Notes: generated by a model from the letters alone, not told the origin. DNA of 64,000 nt from Streptomyces glaucescens (GCF_000761215.1 NZ_CP009438.1:3403001-3467000); one strand, 5' to 3'. Positions 55,101 to 62,602 are shown, numbered from the stretch's first letter. A program made the numbers and translations.

Positions 55101-56723
55101 GCCGAGACCGAGCACGCCCGCAGGTCCCCGCTGGGCCCCTGGACGCGGCTGCTCGGCGAGGTGCACCTGCTGCACGTGCGGGTGGAACGGGCGGAGGCGG
55201 AGGCGGTGCTGGCCGAGGCGCCGGGGCTGCGCCGCCGGATGGACGCGCTGCCCCGGGAGCGGCGGGGCCCTGAGGCCGTGCTGTGGTGGGAGGTCTGGGA
55301 GGAGTTCTGCGACACCGTGCAGCGGGCGGCGGTCCACGCGGAGCGGTGGGAGACGGCTCTGGAGTACAACGCGTTGCTGTGCGCGTCCAAGACCGGGCGG
55401 GGCGCACCCGGCGCCGACCTGGCGCAGGCCCTGCTCCCCTCGTACCTGCCGCTGCTGCGGCTCGGCCGGGCGCGGGAGGCGCTGGAGGCCCTGGAGCGGT
55501 GCCGGGAGAGCTTCGAGGCCGCCGACGACCCACTGCACCTGGGCGAGGTCTACGGCGCGCTGGCCACCGTGGAGGACGCGCGCGGGCGCGGTGCGCTCGC
55601 CCTCGCCCGCGGCCGTGACTGCCTGCGGTACGCCTACCGCGCCGGTGTCCCGGCGACCGTCGCGGTAGGTCACGCCAATTTCGGCCGTCTCCTGCACCTG
55701 TACGCGCGGGACGCGGCGGGCGCGGTCGCCCACCATCTGGCCGGGGCGCTGCTGGGGGTGCTGACCGGGGGCCGGACGGCGGACGCGGTGCGGTCCGTGG
55801 CCCACGACCTGCGGGTGTTCGGGCCGGTGGCCGCCGACCCGCCGGACGATCCGGCGGTGCTGTGCGCGCGGGTGGGCGAGGTGCCGGGGGTGGCCCTGGA
55901 GGAGTTGCTGTCGCGGGTGGCCGGGGATCCGGGGCGGACCCGGGCGGTGCTGGCCGGGCTGGTGGCGCGGGCCCGGGCCCTGGCGGCGCGGGACGGCGGG
56001 GGTGCCGGGGACGGCGGGGGTGCCGGGGACGGCGGGGGTGTCGAGGCCGGGGACGGCGGAGGTGCCGGGAACGGCGGGGGTGCCGGGGACGGCGGAGGTG
56101 CCGGGGACGGCGGGGGTGCGGGGCGGGCCCCGGTGTCCGCCGGGGCCGTGGAGGCCGTGTGGGCGCTGGTCTGGGAACCGGTGCTCGCGGGCCTGGTGGC
56201 CGCCGGGCGGGGCAACACGGCGGCCCGGGTGAAGGTGCGTCAGCAGCTCGCACGGCACGGCGCGCTGGATCCGCGGTGCGCGCCGCTGGCCGGGGTGCTG
56301 GGGCGGATCCTCGACGGGGAGCGGGACGGGCTGGTCGCCGCCGGTCTCGGGCCGCTGGACGCGCCCGTCGCGGCCCGCGCGCTGGCCGCGCTGCGGAGGG
56401 AGACGGCGGGCGGGGCGGCAGGTGAGGCGGCGGGCGACGACGAGGTGCCGGTCGCCCTGTGGCCGGCCATGCACCTCGGTCCGGCGCTGGGCGGCCTCGC
56501 CGCCGCCGCCACCGGCCACGGCGACCCCGGCGCGGTCGCCCGGGACACCCTGGACGGCTTCCGCGCCGACCCCGCGCTGGCCGAGCTGGCTCCGGTGCTG
56601 GCGCGGATCCTGGACGGGGCCCGCGACCCGGCGCTCGCCGAGCGGCTGCGGCAGCCGACCCACCGTGCGGTGGTTTCGGCCGTGCTGCGGTGCGTCAGGA
56701 ACATGGAACGGGACCGTCGGTGA
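52182..56723 (+). CDS. CHAT protease - P-loop NTPase (STAND-like) - TPR protein
   Basis: A 1513-residue protein. Residues about 150-370 are a CHAT caspase-like protease: His220 in VVHVSAHGTPG and Cys261 in LVTLSACWSGA are at the expected His-Cys dyad. A P-loop GMPGAGKTAC (Lys475) with VVVDRVDGLL Walker B follows, then a helical/TPR part (about 780-1250; LCLRAGRLDEALALATAE, LLRLGRAREALEALERC). A Gly-rich tract (about 1271-1313) separates a final helical domain. It resembles nucleotide-switched conflict NTPases in which the CHAT domain cleaves a partner. It is flanked by a TPR gene and two small partners. Confidence 0.85.
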   Translation: MRELILRVRDFDGLDRWRWELTAPGGRVLARHEVRLDREAPQFEALLDLPGYVRRNTAPDQRAAREREIVREAGDWAGERILGPAAGPLTDAAPAVLRVVVPADVPRARRLLYLPLEPARLRGRPLADWGLTPVTQIGERPAGRDTPAPGRPVRMLALFSLPEGSAALNLRRERRALTRLCERAGRAVELHTLQYGVTRDRLRALLRRPGGWDVVHVSAHGTPGELLLETDTGRADRVRAPDLARLLAEARGVRLVTLSACWSGALAAREQRLALGAPAVDGALDTGAAGPGPETVGALAGALVERLDCAVLAMRHPVADPFAIALAESLYGLLLGGRTLPEALTEAVTTASDTAGPAYRSATPALFGARAATLRLVPEATAGTDAAAEQGPRARAAAEDRPRAGALAEDRPQEGAAVWGGPRVGAVVVAGGGGAPGVAERFVGRGGVMTRASAALAPRSGLCGVLLLGMPGAGKTACARELAATQAHAFDAVVWCRVPEEAEPGSVLADLALALDRAVPEPGCVPLLDDPARFGEFVAAVAGRLDRRRLLVVVDRVDGLLAPGGGWRDGRWGRLLAGLTARAGAGRLVVTGRARPPDAGPLLRTEPVDLLGPDEAVLLARELPRLAALADGRLPGVPASTGRRYVTALLDVTRGHPELLELADGQAADPARLTALLGAAGPPEGFFTDGRPGDGTSDGGTNGDGTNGGGRDRLRVLRAWTDSIADGLPPAHRDLFHFLCRLEEDDRTRAVVDHTWPELRARLGHPEEPATAGTAALAACGLVTPRRPDTGSAAESYDIQSAVAAEGRRRAGEEFRRQVDELMAGYWVRVFGMAWDREGTAAEGARLAGPVLAWAGLAAAPYLLRTRRWEGAETLLHAVLRRDSTRATRARVLPVLRRAAALAAAHGGARPSSGALAEVLWATDPATAERQARAELAAALAAGDHAAAAQAAGSLAGLCLRAGRLDEALALATAETEHARRSPLGPWTRLLGEVHLLHVRVERAEAEAVLAEAPGLRRRMDALPRERRGPEAVLWWEVWEEFCDTVQRAAVHAERWETALEYNALLCASKTGRGAPGADLAQALLPSYLPLLRLGRAREALEALERCRESFEAADDPLHLGEVYGALATVEDARGRGALALARGRDCLRYAYRAGVPATVAVGHANFGRLLHLYARDAAGAVAHHLAGALLGVLTGGRTADAVRSVAHDLRVFGPVAADPPDDPAVLCARVGEVPGVALEELLSRVAGDPGRTRAVLAGLVARARALAARDGGGAGDGGGAGDGGGVEAGDGGGAGNGGGAGDGGGAGDGGGAGRAPVSAGAVEAVWALVWEPVLAGLVAAGRGNTAARVKVRQQLARHGALDPRCAPLAGVLGRILDGERDGLVAAGLGPLDAPVAARALAALRRETAGGAAGEAAGDDEVPVALWPAMHLGPALGGLAAAATGHGDPGAVARDTLDGFRADPALAELAPVLARILDGARDPALAERLRQPTHRAVVSAVLRCVRNMERDRR
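55991..56120 (+). repeat. In-frame 18-bp tandem repeat (GDGGGA units)
   Basis: Seven copies of an 18-bp unit near GGGGACGGCGGGGGTGCC encode GDGGGA or GNGGGA. One copy is interrupted by a VEA insertion. It sits in the CHAT gene between the TPR block and the final domain, and probably changes in copy number between strains. Confidence 0.85.
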
Positions 56724-56741
56724 ACGCGGGGGTGAGGACGT

Positions 56742-56909
56742 ATGGCGGAGCCGGAGCAGCCACGGGTCAATGACGTACGGCTCGGCGGGAACGGCGAGCT
56801 GGAGTTCTACGACGGCACCGGCTGGGTGCCGTATCCGGACGTGCCCGAGGACGACGGGACGCCGTTCCTGGTGGCCAGGTCGGACCACGATCCGGCCGGG
56901 GAACGGTGA
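56742..56909 (+). CDS. Small 55-residue protein of the CHAT operon
   Basis: An acidic 55-residue protein. Its centre (NGELEFYDGTGWVPYPDVPEDD) is a short beta-type motif with two Trp/Tyr pairs, and the ends are charged. It has no signal or membrane segment. It starts 18 bp past the CHAT stop and its TGA overlaps the next GTG, so it is translated in a coupled chain. GxGxxxPYPD-type small proteins occur beside CHAT or trypsin-type effectors in actinobacteria by memory; here it could be a substrate, regulator or processed toxin. It is too short to identify by sequence alone. Confidence 0.7.
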   Translation: MAEPEQPRVNDVRLGGNGELEFYDGTGWVPYPDVPEDDGTPFLVARSDHDPAGER

Positions 56910-57559
56910 CCACGCCACCGCCCGCCTCGGGCGCGGTGCCGCTGCCGTTCGACGCGCTGCCCTCCCCCCTGGACGCCGTGCCGGAACTGCGCGCGGCGGC
57001 CCGGTGGATGATCGCCGCGTTCGGGATGGTGGGCGCCGCGCTGATCGGCGGCGGGCCGCTGGTCGCCGTGGGCAAGGTGCGCGGGCTCGGGGACGCGGTG
57101 CTCGCCGGCGTGGCGCTGCTGGTCGCGCTGGCCGGGGTGAGCCTGGCGGTGTGGCAGGTCAGCCGGGTGCTCATCCCGCCGGTCACCACGACGGCCACCC
57201 TGCGCGAACCGGCGCTGCGCGGGCTGCGGGAGCTGATCGACGCCGCTCCCGGCGACTTCTTCGGGACCGCCGCCACGGGGGTGGACGATCTGCTGCGGCA
57301 CCGGGCCGTCGCCGTGAACGTCCAGCGGGCGCTGGCCGCCGAGACCGACCCGGACCGCCGTCGGCTGCTCGGACGGCATCTGGAGCGCGCCCGCGCGAAC
57401 GTGGCCCGCACGGACCCCCATGTCCGCTGGCTGCTCGCCATGGCCCACGTCTGGCAGATCCGGGCCGCCCTGCACACCGCCCGCCGCTGGTGCCTGCTGG
57501 CGGTGCTGCTGGTGGCGGCGGGAGCGGTGGGCTTCCTGACGGTGACGGGCCGGGCCTAG
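56906..57559 (+). CDS. Membrane protein of the CHAT operon
   Basis: A 217-residue protein with three predicted membrane helices: about 30-53 (WMIAAFGMVGAALIGG), 62-85 (AVLAGVALLVALAGVSLAVWQ) and 195-214 (WCLLAVLLVAAGAVGFLTV). The soluble part between (about 95-190) is helical and charged, with LRELIDAAPGDFFGTAATGVDDLL and NVQRALAAETDPDRRRLLGRHLERARANV. Nothing in it is recognised. GTG 56906 overlaps the small gene by 4 nt. In comparable NTPase-protease conflict systems the membrane gene is often the effector that damages the membrane; that is inference from position and fold type. Confidence 0.75.
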   Translation: MTTPPPASGAVPLPFDALPSPLDAVPELRAAARWMIAAFGMVGAALIGGGPLVAVGKVRGLGDAVLAGVALLVALAGVSLAVWQVSRVLIPPVTTTATLREPALRGLRELIDAAPGDFFGTAATGVDDLLRHRAVAVNVQRALAAETDPDRRRLLGRHLERARANVARTDPHVRWLLAMAHVWQIRAALHTARRWCLLAVLLVAAGAVGFLTVTGRA

Positions 57560-57591
57560 GGAGTCGTCCGGGACGCCGGGCCGTACGGTGC

Positions 57592-58458
57592 TCAGGGCGC
57601 GCGGACGCCCTCCAGGAACGGCTCGATCGCCGCGCGCCAGGCCTCGGGCTGGTCGTGGTGCACGAGATGGCCGGCGTCGGCGACCTCCGCGTACGCGCCC
57701 CGGGGCAGCACCCGGACCATCTCCTGCGCCTCGGCCCGGCCCAGTTCGCCGTCGAGGCCGCGGACCACGAGGGTGGGGCAGCGCACCTGGGCCAGCTCCT
57801 CCCAGTGGGCGTCGTGCACCCAGGTCTCGCGGGACCTCAGCATCTGCTCGGGGTCGAAAACGGGCCGCCAGCCGTCCGGGGTCTCGGTCATGACCTCGGC
57901 GTAGAACGCGCCGCGGGCCGGATTGGGCCGCTCCACCCACGGGTCGTCCTCGCCGAACCACTTGCGGACGTCGGCGAGGGTGGCGAACGGCAGCGGCCAG
58001 GAACGGAACCAGGCGGCCCATTCGCGCTGCGAGGCAGCGCCGAGCGCGGAGGCCCGCATGTCACAGATGATCAGGGCGCGGACCAGGTCGGGACGTCGGG
58101 CGGCGAGCTGCCAGGCGGTCAGCGCGCCCATGGCGTGGCCGATCAGGACGGCGGGGGCGAGGCCGAGCTGCTCCAGGGCGGCCTCGGCGTCGTCGACGTA
58201 GGCCTCCCGGGTGAGGGCGGCCGGCGGGGGTTTCTCGCTCTGGCCGTGGCCGCGCTGGTCGAGTGCGACGGCGCGGTGACGTCCGGAGAGCCAGCGGGCG
58301 GTGGGCGCCCAGTGGGCGGCGCGGCCCATGAGGCCGTGCAGCAGGAGCACCCCGGGTGCGGCGGGGGCCGGGTCGGGACCGGACTTGGGCGGGTCGCCGA
58401 ACTCCCAGGCCGCGAGCCGTACCCCGCCCGCTCCGGTCACCTCGATGCGCCGCGCCAT
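57592..58458 (-). CDS. Alpha/beta-hydrolase-fold protein with Ala in place of the nucleophile Ser
   Basis: A 288-residue protein of the alpha/beta hydrolase fold: APGVLLLHGLMGRAAHWAPTA (oxyanion HG), VALDQRGHGQSEKPP, then VLIGHAMGALTAWQLA at the nucleophile elbow, which should read G-x-S-x-G but is GHAMG, and GHLVHHDQPEAW holding the catalytic-type His. The nucleophile Ser is Ala, so hydrolysis by the usual triad is not expected; such proteins can act as lyases or binders. Start ATG 58458 follows GGGATC. I recall the same Ala in the S. coelicolor counterpart, so it is probably not a sequence error. It is convergent with the CHAT operon. Confidence 0.85.
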   Translation of the reverse strand: MARRIEVTGAGGVRLAAWEFGDPPKSGPDPAPAAPGVLLLHGLMGRAAHWAPTARWLSGRHRAVALDQRGHGQSEKPPPAALTREAYVDDAEAALEQLGLAPAVLIGHAMGALTAWQLAARRPDLVRALIICDMRASALGAASQREWAAWFRSWPLPFATLADVRKWFGEDDPWVERPNPARGAFYAEVMTETPDGWRPVFDPEQMLRSRETWVHDAHWEELAQVRCPTLVVRGLDGELGRAEAQEMVRVLPRGAYAEVADAGHLVHHDQPEAWRAAIEPFLEGVRAP

Positions 58459-59087
58459 GATCCCGGCACCCCCCAAGCTCCGCTCGTACGCCTGAGTCCT
58501 GCTGGTCGTGCTCTGGTGCTGCTGTCCGCTGCCGTGCGGTGTGCTGTCCGCCCCCGCAGACTATCGAAAGCGCATTCGAAAATGGGGTTCCGGCGGACAA
58601 CACCCCTCGTTCGAGTGACCCCCCGCCAGGAATGACCGCCGTTCCTGGGGGGAGATCTTCAGCGGGAGGCGGACCGCTCGGGGAAAACGGTCCGAGGGGG
58701 ACGACCCTGAGAGCTCGGGGCTCCGGGTCGGAACAGGGGAGGTCAGGCCCCGGCGCCGCAAGGCGCCGGGGCCCTCGGAAGAACCGGACGATCCGTCAGC
58801 CACACGCCCTCCCCGCACGCTCACCGCCCCACGGCCGACGCCCCACGTCACCGCCTCGGGCCACCCGGCCCAAGTGACCCACGCGACCCACGGGGCCCAG
58901 CGCCGGCCTGGCACGCGAAGCGGCCCGGCGCCGCGATCCGGCACAGAAGGTCCGGATTCCGGCGCGATCGACGGGACTACGTCACAACGCCCACTCGGGC
59001 CACCCGGCACACCCGCCGCGGCAGCCACGGACCCTCACGCACCCTCGCCCACACCAACGGGCACCGGCCCGGAACACCGGACGGCGA
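58459..59087. other. 629-bp intergenic region with structured elements
   Basis: No gene is supported. It holds TCGAA-AGCGCA-TTCGA (58564-58579), a CCAGGAA/TTCCTGG hairpin with C- and G-runs (58619-58653) and a strong hairpin at 58746-58773. The part from 58790 to 59087, next to the dmdR1 stop, is Pro/Arg-coding-like but has no start or family match. Confidence 0.5.
58746..58773. terminator. Hairpin with GCAA tetraloop
   Basis: GGCCCCGGCGCC (58746-58757) and its exact inverse (58762-58773) flank GCAA, a stable GNRA-type loop. It lies 315 bp past the dmdR1 stop, so it may end a long dmdR1 transcript or serve an unseen short one. Confidence 0.55.
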
Positions 59088-59780
59088 TCAGCGCTTGGCC
59101 ACGAAGACATGCGAGGCGACGTCCGACCGCAGCTCGGCCGCCTCGCCACCGCTGCCCACCAGCACACCGCCGGCCGACTCCGTCACGCTCACCACCGAAC
59201 CGGGCTGCACCCCCGCCCGCCGCAGGGTGTACATCAGCTGGGCGTCCGTCTGGATCGGCTCCCCGATCCGGCGCACCACCACCGTCTTGCCCTCCAGGCC
59301 CGGATCCAGCTCGGCCAGCGAGACCATGCCCTCGTCCAGGAACGGGTCCGCGCCGTCCTTCTCGCCCAGCTCCTCCAGCCCCGGGATCGGATTGCCGTAC
59401 GGCGACTCGGTCGGGTGGCGCAGCAGCTCCAGGACGCGCCGCTCGACGGCCTCGCTCATCACGTGCTCCCAGCGGCAGGCCTCGGCGTGCACCTGCTCCC
59501 ACTCCAGGCCGATCACATCGACGAGCAGACACTCGGCCAGACGGTGCTTGCGCATCACACGGGTGGCCAGCCGGCGGCCCTCCTCCGTCAGCTCCAGATG
59601 CCGGTCACTGGCCACGGACACCAGGCCGTCACGCTCCATCCGCGCCACCGTCTGGCTGACCGTCGGCCCGCTCTGGTCGAGCCGCTCGGCGATCCGGGCG
59701 CGCATGGGGACCACACCTTCCTCCTCCAGCTCGAGGATGGTGCGGAGATACATCTCCGTGGTGTCGATCAGTCCGGACAT
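59088..59780 (-). CDS. dmdR1: DmdR1, DtxR-family iron-dependent regulator
   Basis: A 230-residue DtxR/IdeR protein. The HTH (1-65) includes MYLRTILELEEEG and DQSGPTVSQTVARMERDGLV. Every metal ligand of DtxR is present: Met10, Cys102, Glu105, His106 (primary) and His79, Glu83, His98 (ancillary). The C-terminal SH3-like domain follows (about 150-230). Iron-loaded protein binds 19-bp iron boxes and represses siderophore genes; in S. coelicolor DmdR1 is the main one and also affects antibiotics. ATG 59780 has AGGGG 6 nt upstream, and a perfect 12-bp tandem repeat lies in the upstream region. Length is identical to DmdR1 of S. coelicolor as I recall it. Confidence 0.95.
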   Translation of the reverse strand: MSGLIDTTEMYLRTILELEEEGVVPMRARIAERLDQSGPTVSQTVARMERDGLVSVASDRHLELTEEGRRLATRVMRKHRLAECLLVDVIGLEWEQVHAEACRWEHVMSEAVERRVLELLRHPTESPYGNPIPGLEELGEKDGADPFLDEGMVSLAELDPGLEGKTVVVRRIGEPIQTDAQLMYTLRRAGVQPGSVVSVTESAGGVLVGSGGEAAELRSDVASHVFVAKR

Positions 59781-59879
59781 ACGTGCCCCTCGATTAGCTC
59801 TGCGATTAGCTCTGCCGAAGGCTCGACGGCGCTCGGCTCCTGCGCTGGCCCTGCCATCAATTCTGCCGGATACCACTGA
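59109..59879 (+). CDS. Antisense open frame over dmdR1 (adm-like)
   Basis: A 256-codon open frame opposite dmdR1. In S. coelicolor an overlapping antiparallel gene, adm, is reported to make a protein and to act with dmdR1 on antibiotic and siderophore output. The product here is His/Arg/Gln-rich (HRLALQARIQLGQRD, HLLPLQADHIDEQTLGQT), as expected of the complement of a GC-rich gene, so coding is uncertain. It has no clear ribosome site. I list it only because of that precedent. Confidence 0.3.
   Translation: MRGDVRPQLGRLATAAHQHTAGRLRHAHHRTGLHPRPPQGVHQLGVRLDRLPDPAHHHRLALQARIQLGQRDHALVQERVRAVLLAQLLQPRDRIAVRRLGRVAQQLQDAPLDGLAHHVLPAAGLGVHLLPLQADHIDEQTLGQTVLAHHTGGQPAALLRQLQMPVTGHGHQAVTLHPRHRLADRRPALVEPLGDPGAHGDHTFLLQLEDGAEIHLRGVDQSGHTCPSISSAISSAEGSTALGSCAGPAINSAGYH
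59791..59814. repeat. Perfect 12-bp tandem repeat upstream of dmdR1
   Basis: CGATTAGCTCTG is exactly duplicated. On the coding strand the copies read CAGAGCTAATCG, which gives two TAATCG motifs that could be alternative -10 elements or half-sites, 11 bp before the dmdR1 start. It does not match the known iron box. Confidence 0.7.
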
Positions 59880-60062
59880 CAACCGTGCCGCGCCGCCGAA
59901 ACCCGGACGGGCAATGGCCGGAACGGACCCCGTCCCCTCACCCGGCCCCCGCACCACCCCCGCGCCCCGTCCCCCGCCCCGTATTGACAGCACAGTGGTC
60001 CAGACCGCACCGTGATCCGCGACACACGCACACCACCCCCGCAACGGCGCGAAGGAGCTCGC

Positions 60063-60818
60063 ATGGGCGACAGCAAGCCGGCCGACCAGTACTTCGACGC
60101 CGCCATCGGCCTGCTGCAACGCGTCCGCGACGAGGAAGCCACCGCCATCGAGGCGGCCGGCACCCTGATCGCGGACACCGTCGCCGCCGGCGGCCGGCTG
60201 TTCGCCTTCGGCGCCGGCCACTCCTCCCTCGCCGCCCAGGACCTCGTCTACCGCGCCGGCGGCCTCGCCCTCATGAACCTGCTCGCCGTCCCCGGCGTCG
60301 TCGGCGTCGACGTCATGCCCGCGACCCTCGGCTCCGCCCTGGAACGCGTCGACGGCCTCGCCGCCGCCGTCCTCGACAGCTCCCCGCTCCGCGCCGGCGA
60401 CACCCTCGTGATCGTCTCCCTCTCCGGCCGCAACGCCCTCCCCGTCGAGATGGCCGCCACCGCCCGCGCCCTCGGCATCCACGTCATCGGCGTCACCTCC
60501 GTCGCCTACGCCACCCGGACCGGCTCACGCCACGCCTCCGGCACCTTCCTCAAGGACCACTGCGACATCGTCCTCGACTCCAAGATCGCCGTCGGCGACG
60601 CCGAACTGACCCTCGACGGCGTCCCGGCGCCCTTCGCCCCCGCCTCCACCGTCGTGACCACCGCCCTCCTCCAGGCCACCATGGCCACCGCCGCCGGCGT
60701 CCTCGCCGACCGCGGCATCGAACCCCCGCTGCTGCGCTCCGGCAACGTCGACGGCGGCCACGAGTGGAACGGCCGCATCCTCGACGCATACGGGGACCGG
60801 ATCTTCTACCACCACTGA
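60063..60818 (+). CDS. SIS-domain (sugar isomerase) protein
   Basis: A 251-residue protein with the SIS fold: YFDAAIGLLQRVRDEEATAIEAAG at the N terminus, then GGRLFAFGAGHSSLAAQDLVYRAGG with the phosphosugar-binding loop, DTLVIVSLSGRNALPVEMA (SGxN loop) and LGIHVIGVTSVAYATR. Such proteins bind phosphosugars as isomerases or sensors, often in N-acetylmuramic/glucosamine phosphate metabolism. GTG/ATG 60063 has AAGGAG upstream. It is divergent from dmdR1 with about 280 bp between starts. Confidence 0.88.
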   Translation: MGDSKPADQYFDAAIGLLQRVRDEEATAIEAAGTLIADTVAAGGRLFAFGAGHSSLAAQDLVYRAGGLALMNLLAVPGVVGVDVMPATLGSALERVDGLAAAVLDSSPLRAGDTLVIVSLSGRNALPVEMAATARALGIHVIGVTSVAYATRTGSRHASGTFLKDHCDIVLDSKIAVGDAELTLDGVPAPFAPASTVVTTALLQATMATAAGVLADRGIEPPLLRSGNVDGGHEWNGRILDAYGDRIFYHH

Positions 60819-60843
60819 ACGCCCGGAGCCGGCCGCCCGGCCC

Positions 60844-62244
60844 CTACGCGTCCCGCCCCACCAGCCCCGCCAGGTCCAACGCCCCCGCGATCCGCACGGC
60901 GACGTCCTCCGCGTAGGAGGTGTCGGAACGCTCGAACGCACTGCGCCCGCTCCCCCGCAGGAACGTCACCACCCCCAGCGTCCGCCCCCGGCTGCGCAGC
61001 ACCGCGCACAACGCGTGCACCGCGTCCTCCGGCCACTGCCGGGCCCGCGCCCAGGCCCGCGCCTCGTCCGCCGGCACCGCGCCCACACCGGCCCGCACGG
61101 TGCCGGCCCGCGCCACGCACTGCAGCGCCGGATGCCCCTGCGCGTACCGCACCGGCAGACCCGCCCGCCCCGCGGACACCGTCGGACCGGGAGCACCACC
61201 CCCGCCCGAAGGCGCCACCGCGACCCGCAGCAGCCGCACCGGACCCGTCTCCTCGCCGTCGGCGAGCCCGCCGCCCGCGACCCGGTCGATCAGCGCGTGA
61301 TCGGCGAAACCGGCCAGCGCGAAGTCCAGATGGACGACCGCCGCCTCCACCGGGTCCTCGCACTCCGCCGCCGCCCGCGCCGCCCGGTGCAGCTGATTGG
61401 CCCGGAACCGCAGCAGAGCCGCCTCCTGCTCCCCCTGCTTGGCCTCGGTGACGTCCTGGAACAGCCAGCCCACACCGAGCGGCACCGGCTCCTCCGCCAG
61501 CGGCGACGACAACCGCACGAAACCGCAGCGCCAGCACCGCCGCCGCTCCCCGTCCGCGGTGCGCACCGCCACCCAGATCTCCGCGGGCGCGGGCGGCGCG
61601 CCCTCGGCCAGCACATGCGTGAGCACCGCCTCCAGCTCCTCCACGCCCTGCGCGAGCAGATCCCCGAGCGGCCGGCCGAGCACCGCCGTACGCCCGGTGC
61701 CCAGCGCGCGGGCCGCGTGCGCGTTGACGACCGCCGGGCGCAGATCGGCGTCGACCAGCACGACCCCCCAGCCCGCGTCCTCGAACAGGGCCTCGCTCAG
61801 CGCGATGGACCGCTCCAGGTCGATCTGCGTGTGCACCTCGCTGAACGCGCAGTACACCCCGGCGGGCCTGCCGTCCGGCCCGCGCACGGCCGCCGACTGG
61901 ATGCGCACCAGCACCCGGCCACCGTCCTTGGTCACCAGGGCGAACTCGTGCACCTGCCGGCCCGGCGCGTGCATCGCCGACAACAGCCGCGCCGCGACCT
62001 CCTCGGCGTCCGCGCTGCGCACCGCCCAGCCGGCGAACCCCCGCCGACCCACGGCCTCGGCCGCGGTCCAGCCGAGGATCCGCTCGGCCTCGCGGTTCCA
62101 GTGCGTGACGACTCCGTCGGCGTCGAACGCGCACAAGGCGGCGTCCATGCCGTCGAGCAACGCGGCCAGCAGATCCGCACCGTCCCGCTCGGGCTCGTCC
62201 GGCCCGAGCTCGTCGGTGGTCCCCCTACGCCGGGAAGCACTCAC
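60844..62244 (-). CDS. Two-PAS plus GAF-like sensor protein without output domain
   Basis: A 466-residue soluble protein. PAS domain 1 (about 30-140; GMDAALCAFDADGVVTHWNREAERILGWTAAEAVG) and PAS domain 2 (about 155-275; AGWGVVLVDADLRPAVVNAHAARALG) are followed by a GAF-like region (about 295-460; ALLRFRANQLHRAARAAAEC, VHALCAVLRSRGRTLGVVTFLRG). In Streptomyces similar arrangements normally end in a PP2C phosphatase or kinase; none is present, and it stops after the GAF. It may therefore be a sensor partner or truncated form. GTG 62244 has AGGGG upstream. It is convergent with the SIS gene by 25 bp. Confidence 0.8.
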   Translation of the reverse strand: MSASRRRGTTDELGPDEPERDGADLLAALLDGMDAALCAFDADGVVTHWNREAERILGWTAAEAVGRRGFAGWAVRSADAEEVAARLLSAMHAPGRQVHEFALVTKDGGRVLVRIQSAAVRGPDGRPAGVYCAFSEVHTQIDLERSIALSEALFEDAGWGVVLVDADLRPAVVNAHAARALGTGRTAVLGRPLGDLLAQGVEELEAVLTHVLAEGAPPAPAEIWVAVRTADGERRRCWRCGFVRLSSPLAEEPVPLGVGWLFQDVTEAKQGEQEAALLRFRANQLHRAARAAAECEDPVEAAVVHLDFALAGFADHALIDRVAGGGLADGEETGPVRLLRVAVAPSGGGGAPGPTVSAGRAGLPVRYAQGHPALQCVARAGTVRAGVGAVPADEARAWARARQWPEDAVHALCAVLRSRGRTLGVVTFLRGSGRSAFERSDTSYAEDVAVRIAGALDLAGLVGRDA

Positions 62245-62541
62245 CTGAACCCCCTGCAGGCTGTGTCCGCACGTACGGCACGTCGATCGTGCTCACAGGC
62301 ATTCATTCAACTGGAACGTGATGCAGCCCACATATGGTTCCCGCAAGATTGCGAGGAATCAAGCAGTCGCCGCGCCTGCCCCGCAGGGACGCGGACGCGC
62401 ACTCCCCTGCCGGCACAGCCTGGTCACGCCGGCAGGGCGGATCAACGTCTCGCACCGCAATCTCCGGCTGCGGCAGCGCGGCGACGGCTACGCCTACACC
62501 ACGCGTCCAGAGCCGTCGCCATAAGTCGCTCGGAAAATCGC
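62245..62541. other. Intergenic region before the micro-ORF promoter
   Basis: About 300 bp of mixed GC without a strong gene. The plus-strand frame from GTG/ATG 62318 (68 codons) is open, with GGAACG upstream, and its product (IARNQAVAAPAPQGRGRAL) is basic. Codon bias is ambiguous, and no family is recognised. I do not call it. Confidence 0.3.
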
Positions 62542-62570
62542 TTGAGCGATGGCCCGTGCGTTCATAAGGT
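62542..62570 (+). promoter_or_regulatory. Sigma-HrdB-type promoter
   Basis: TTGAGC (62542-62547) and TAAGGT (62565-62570) are 17 bp apart, a near-ideal housekeeping promoter. The start point would be near 62577, only about 7 nt before an extended Shine-Dalgarno. Confidence 0.7.
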
Positions 62571-62602
62571 GGCGTACACACCGAAAGGAGGTGATCCGGC
62601 GA

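Noticed and set aside
51660..56918. 1752-codon antisense frame over the CHAT gene
   Set aside because: It is the complement of a strongly coding gene; the product is Arg/Pro/Gln-rich with no domain.
58564..58579. LexA-box-like TCGAA-AGCGCA-TTCGA upstream of the hydrolase gene
   Set aside because: The central positions differ from the TCGAAC(N4)GTTCGA pattern and no SOS-type gene is adjacent.
62318..62524. 68-codon frame before the micro-ORF promoter
   Set aside because: Codon bias is ambiguous and no family is recognised; transcription from the strong promoter begins after it.
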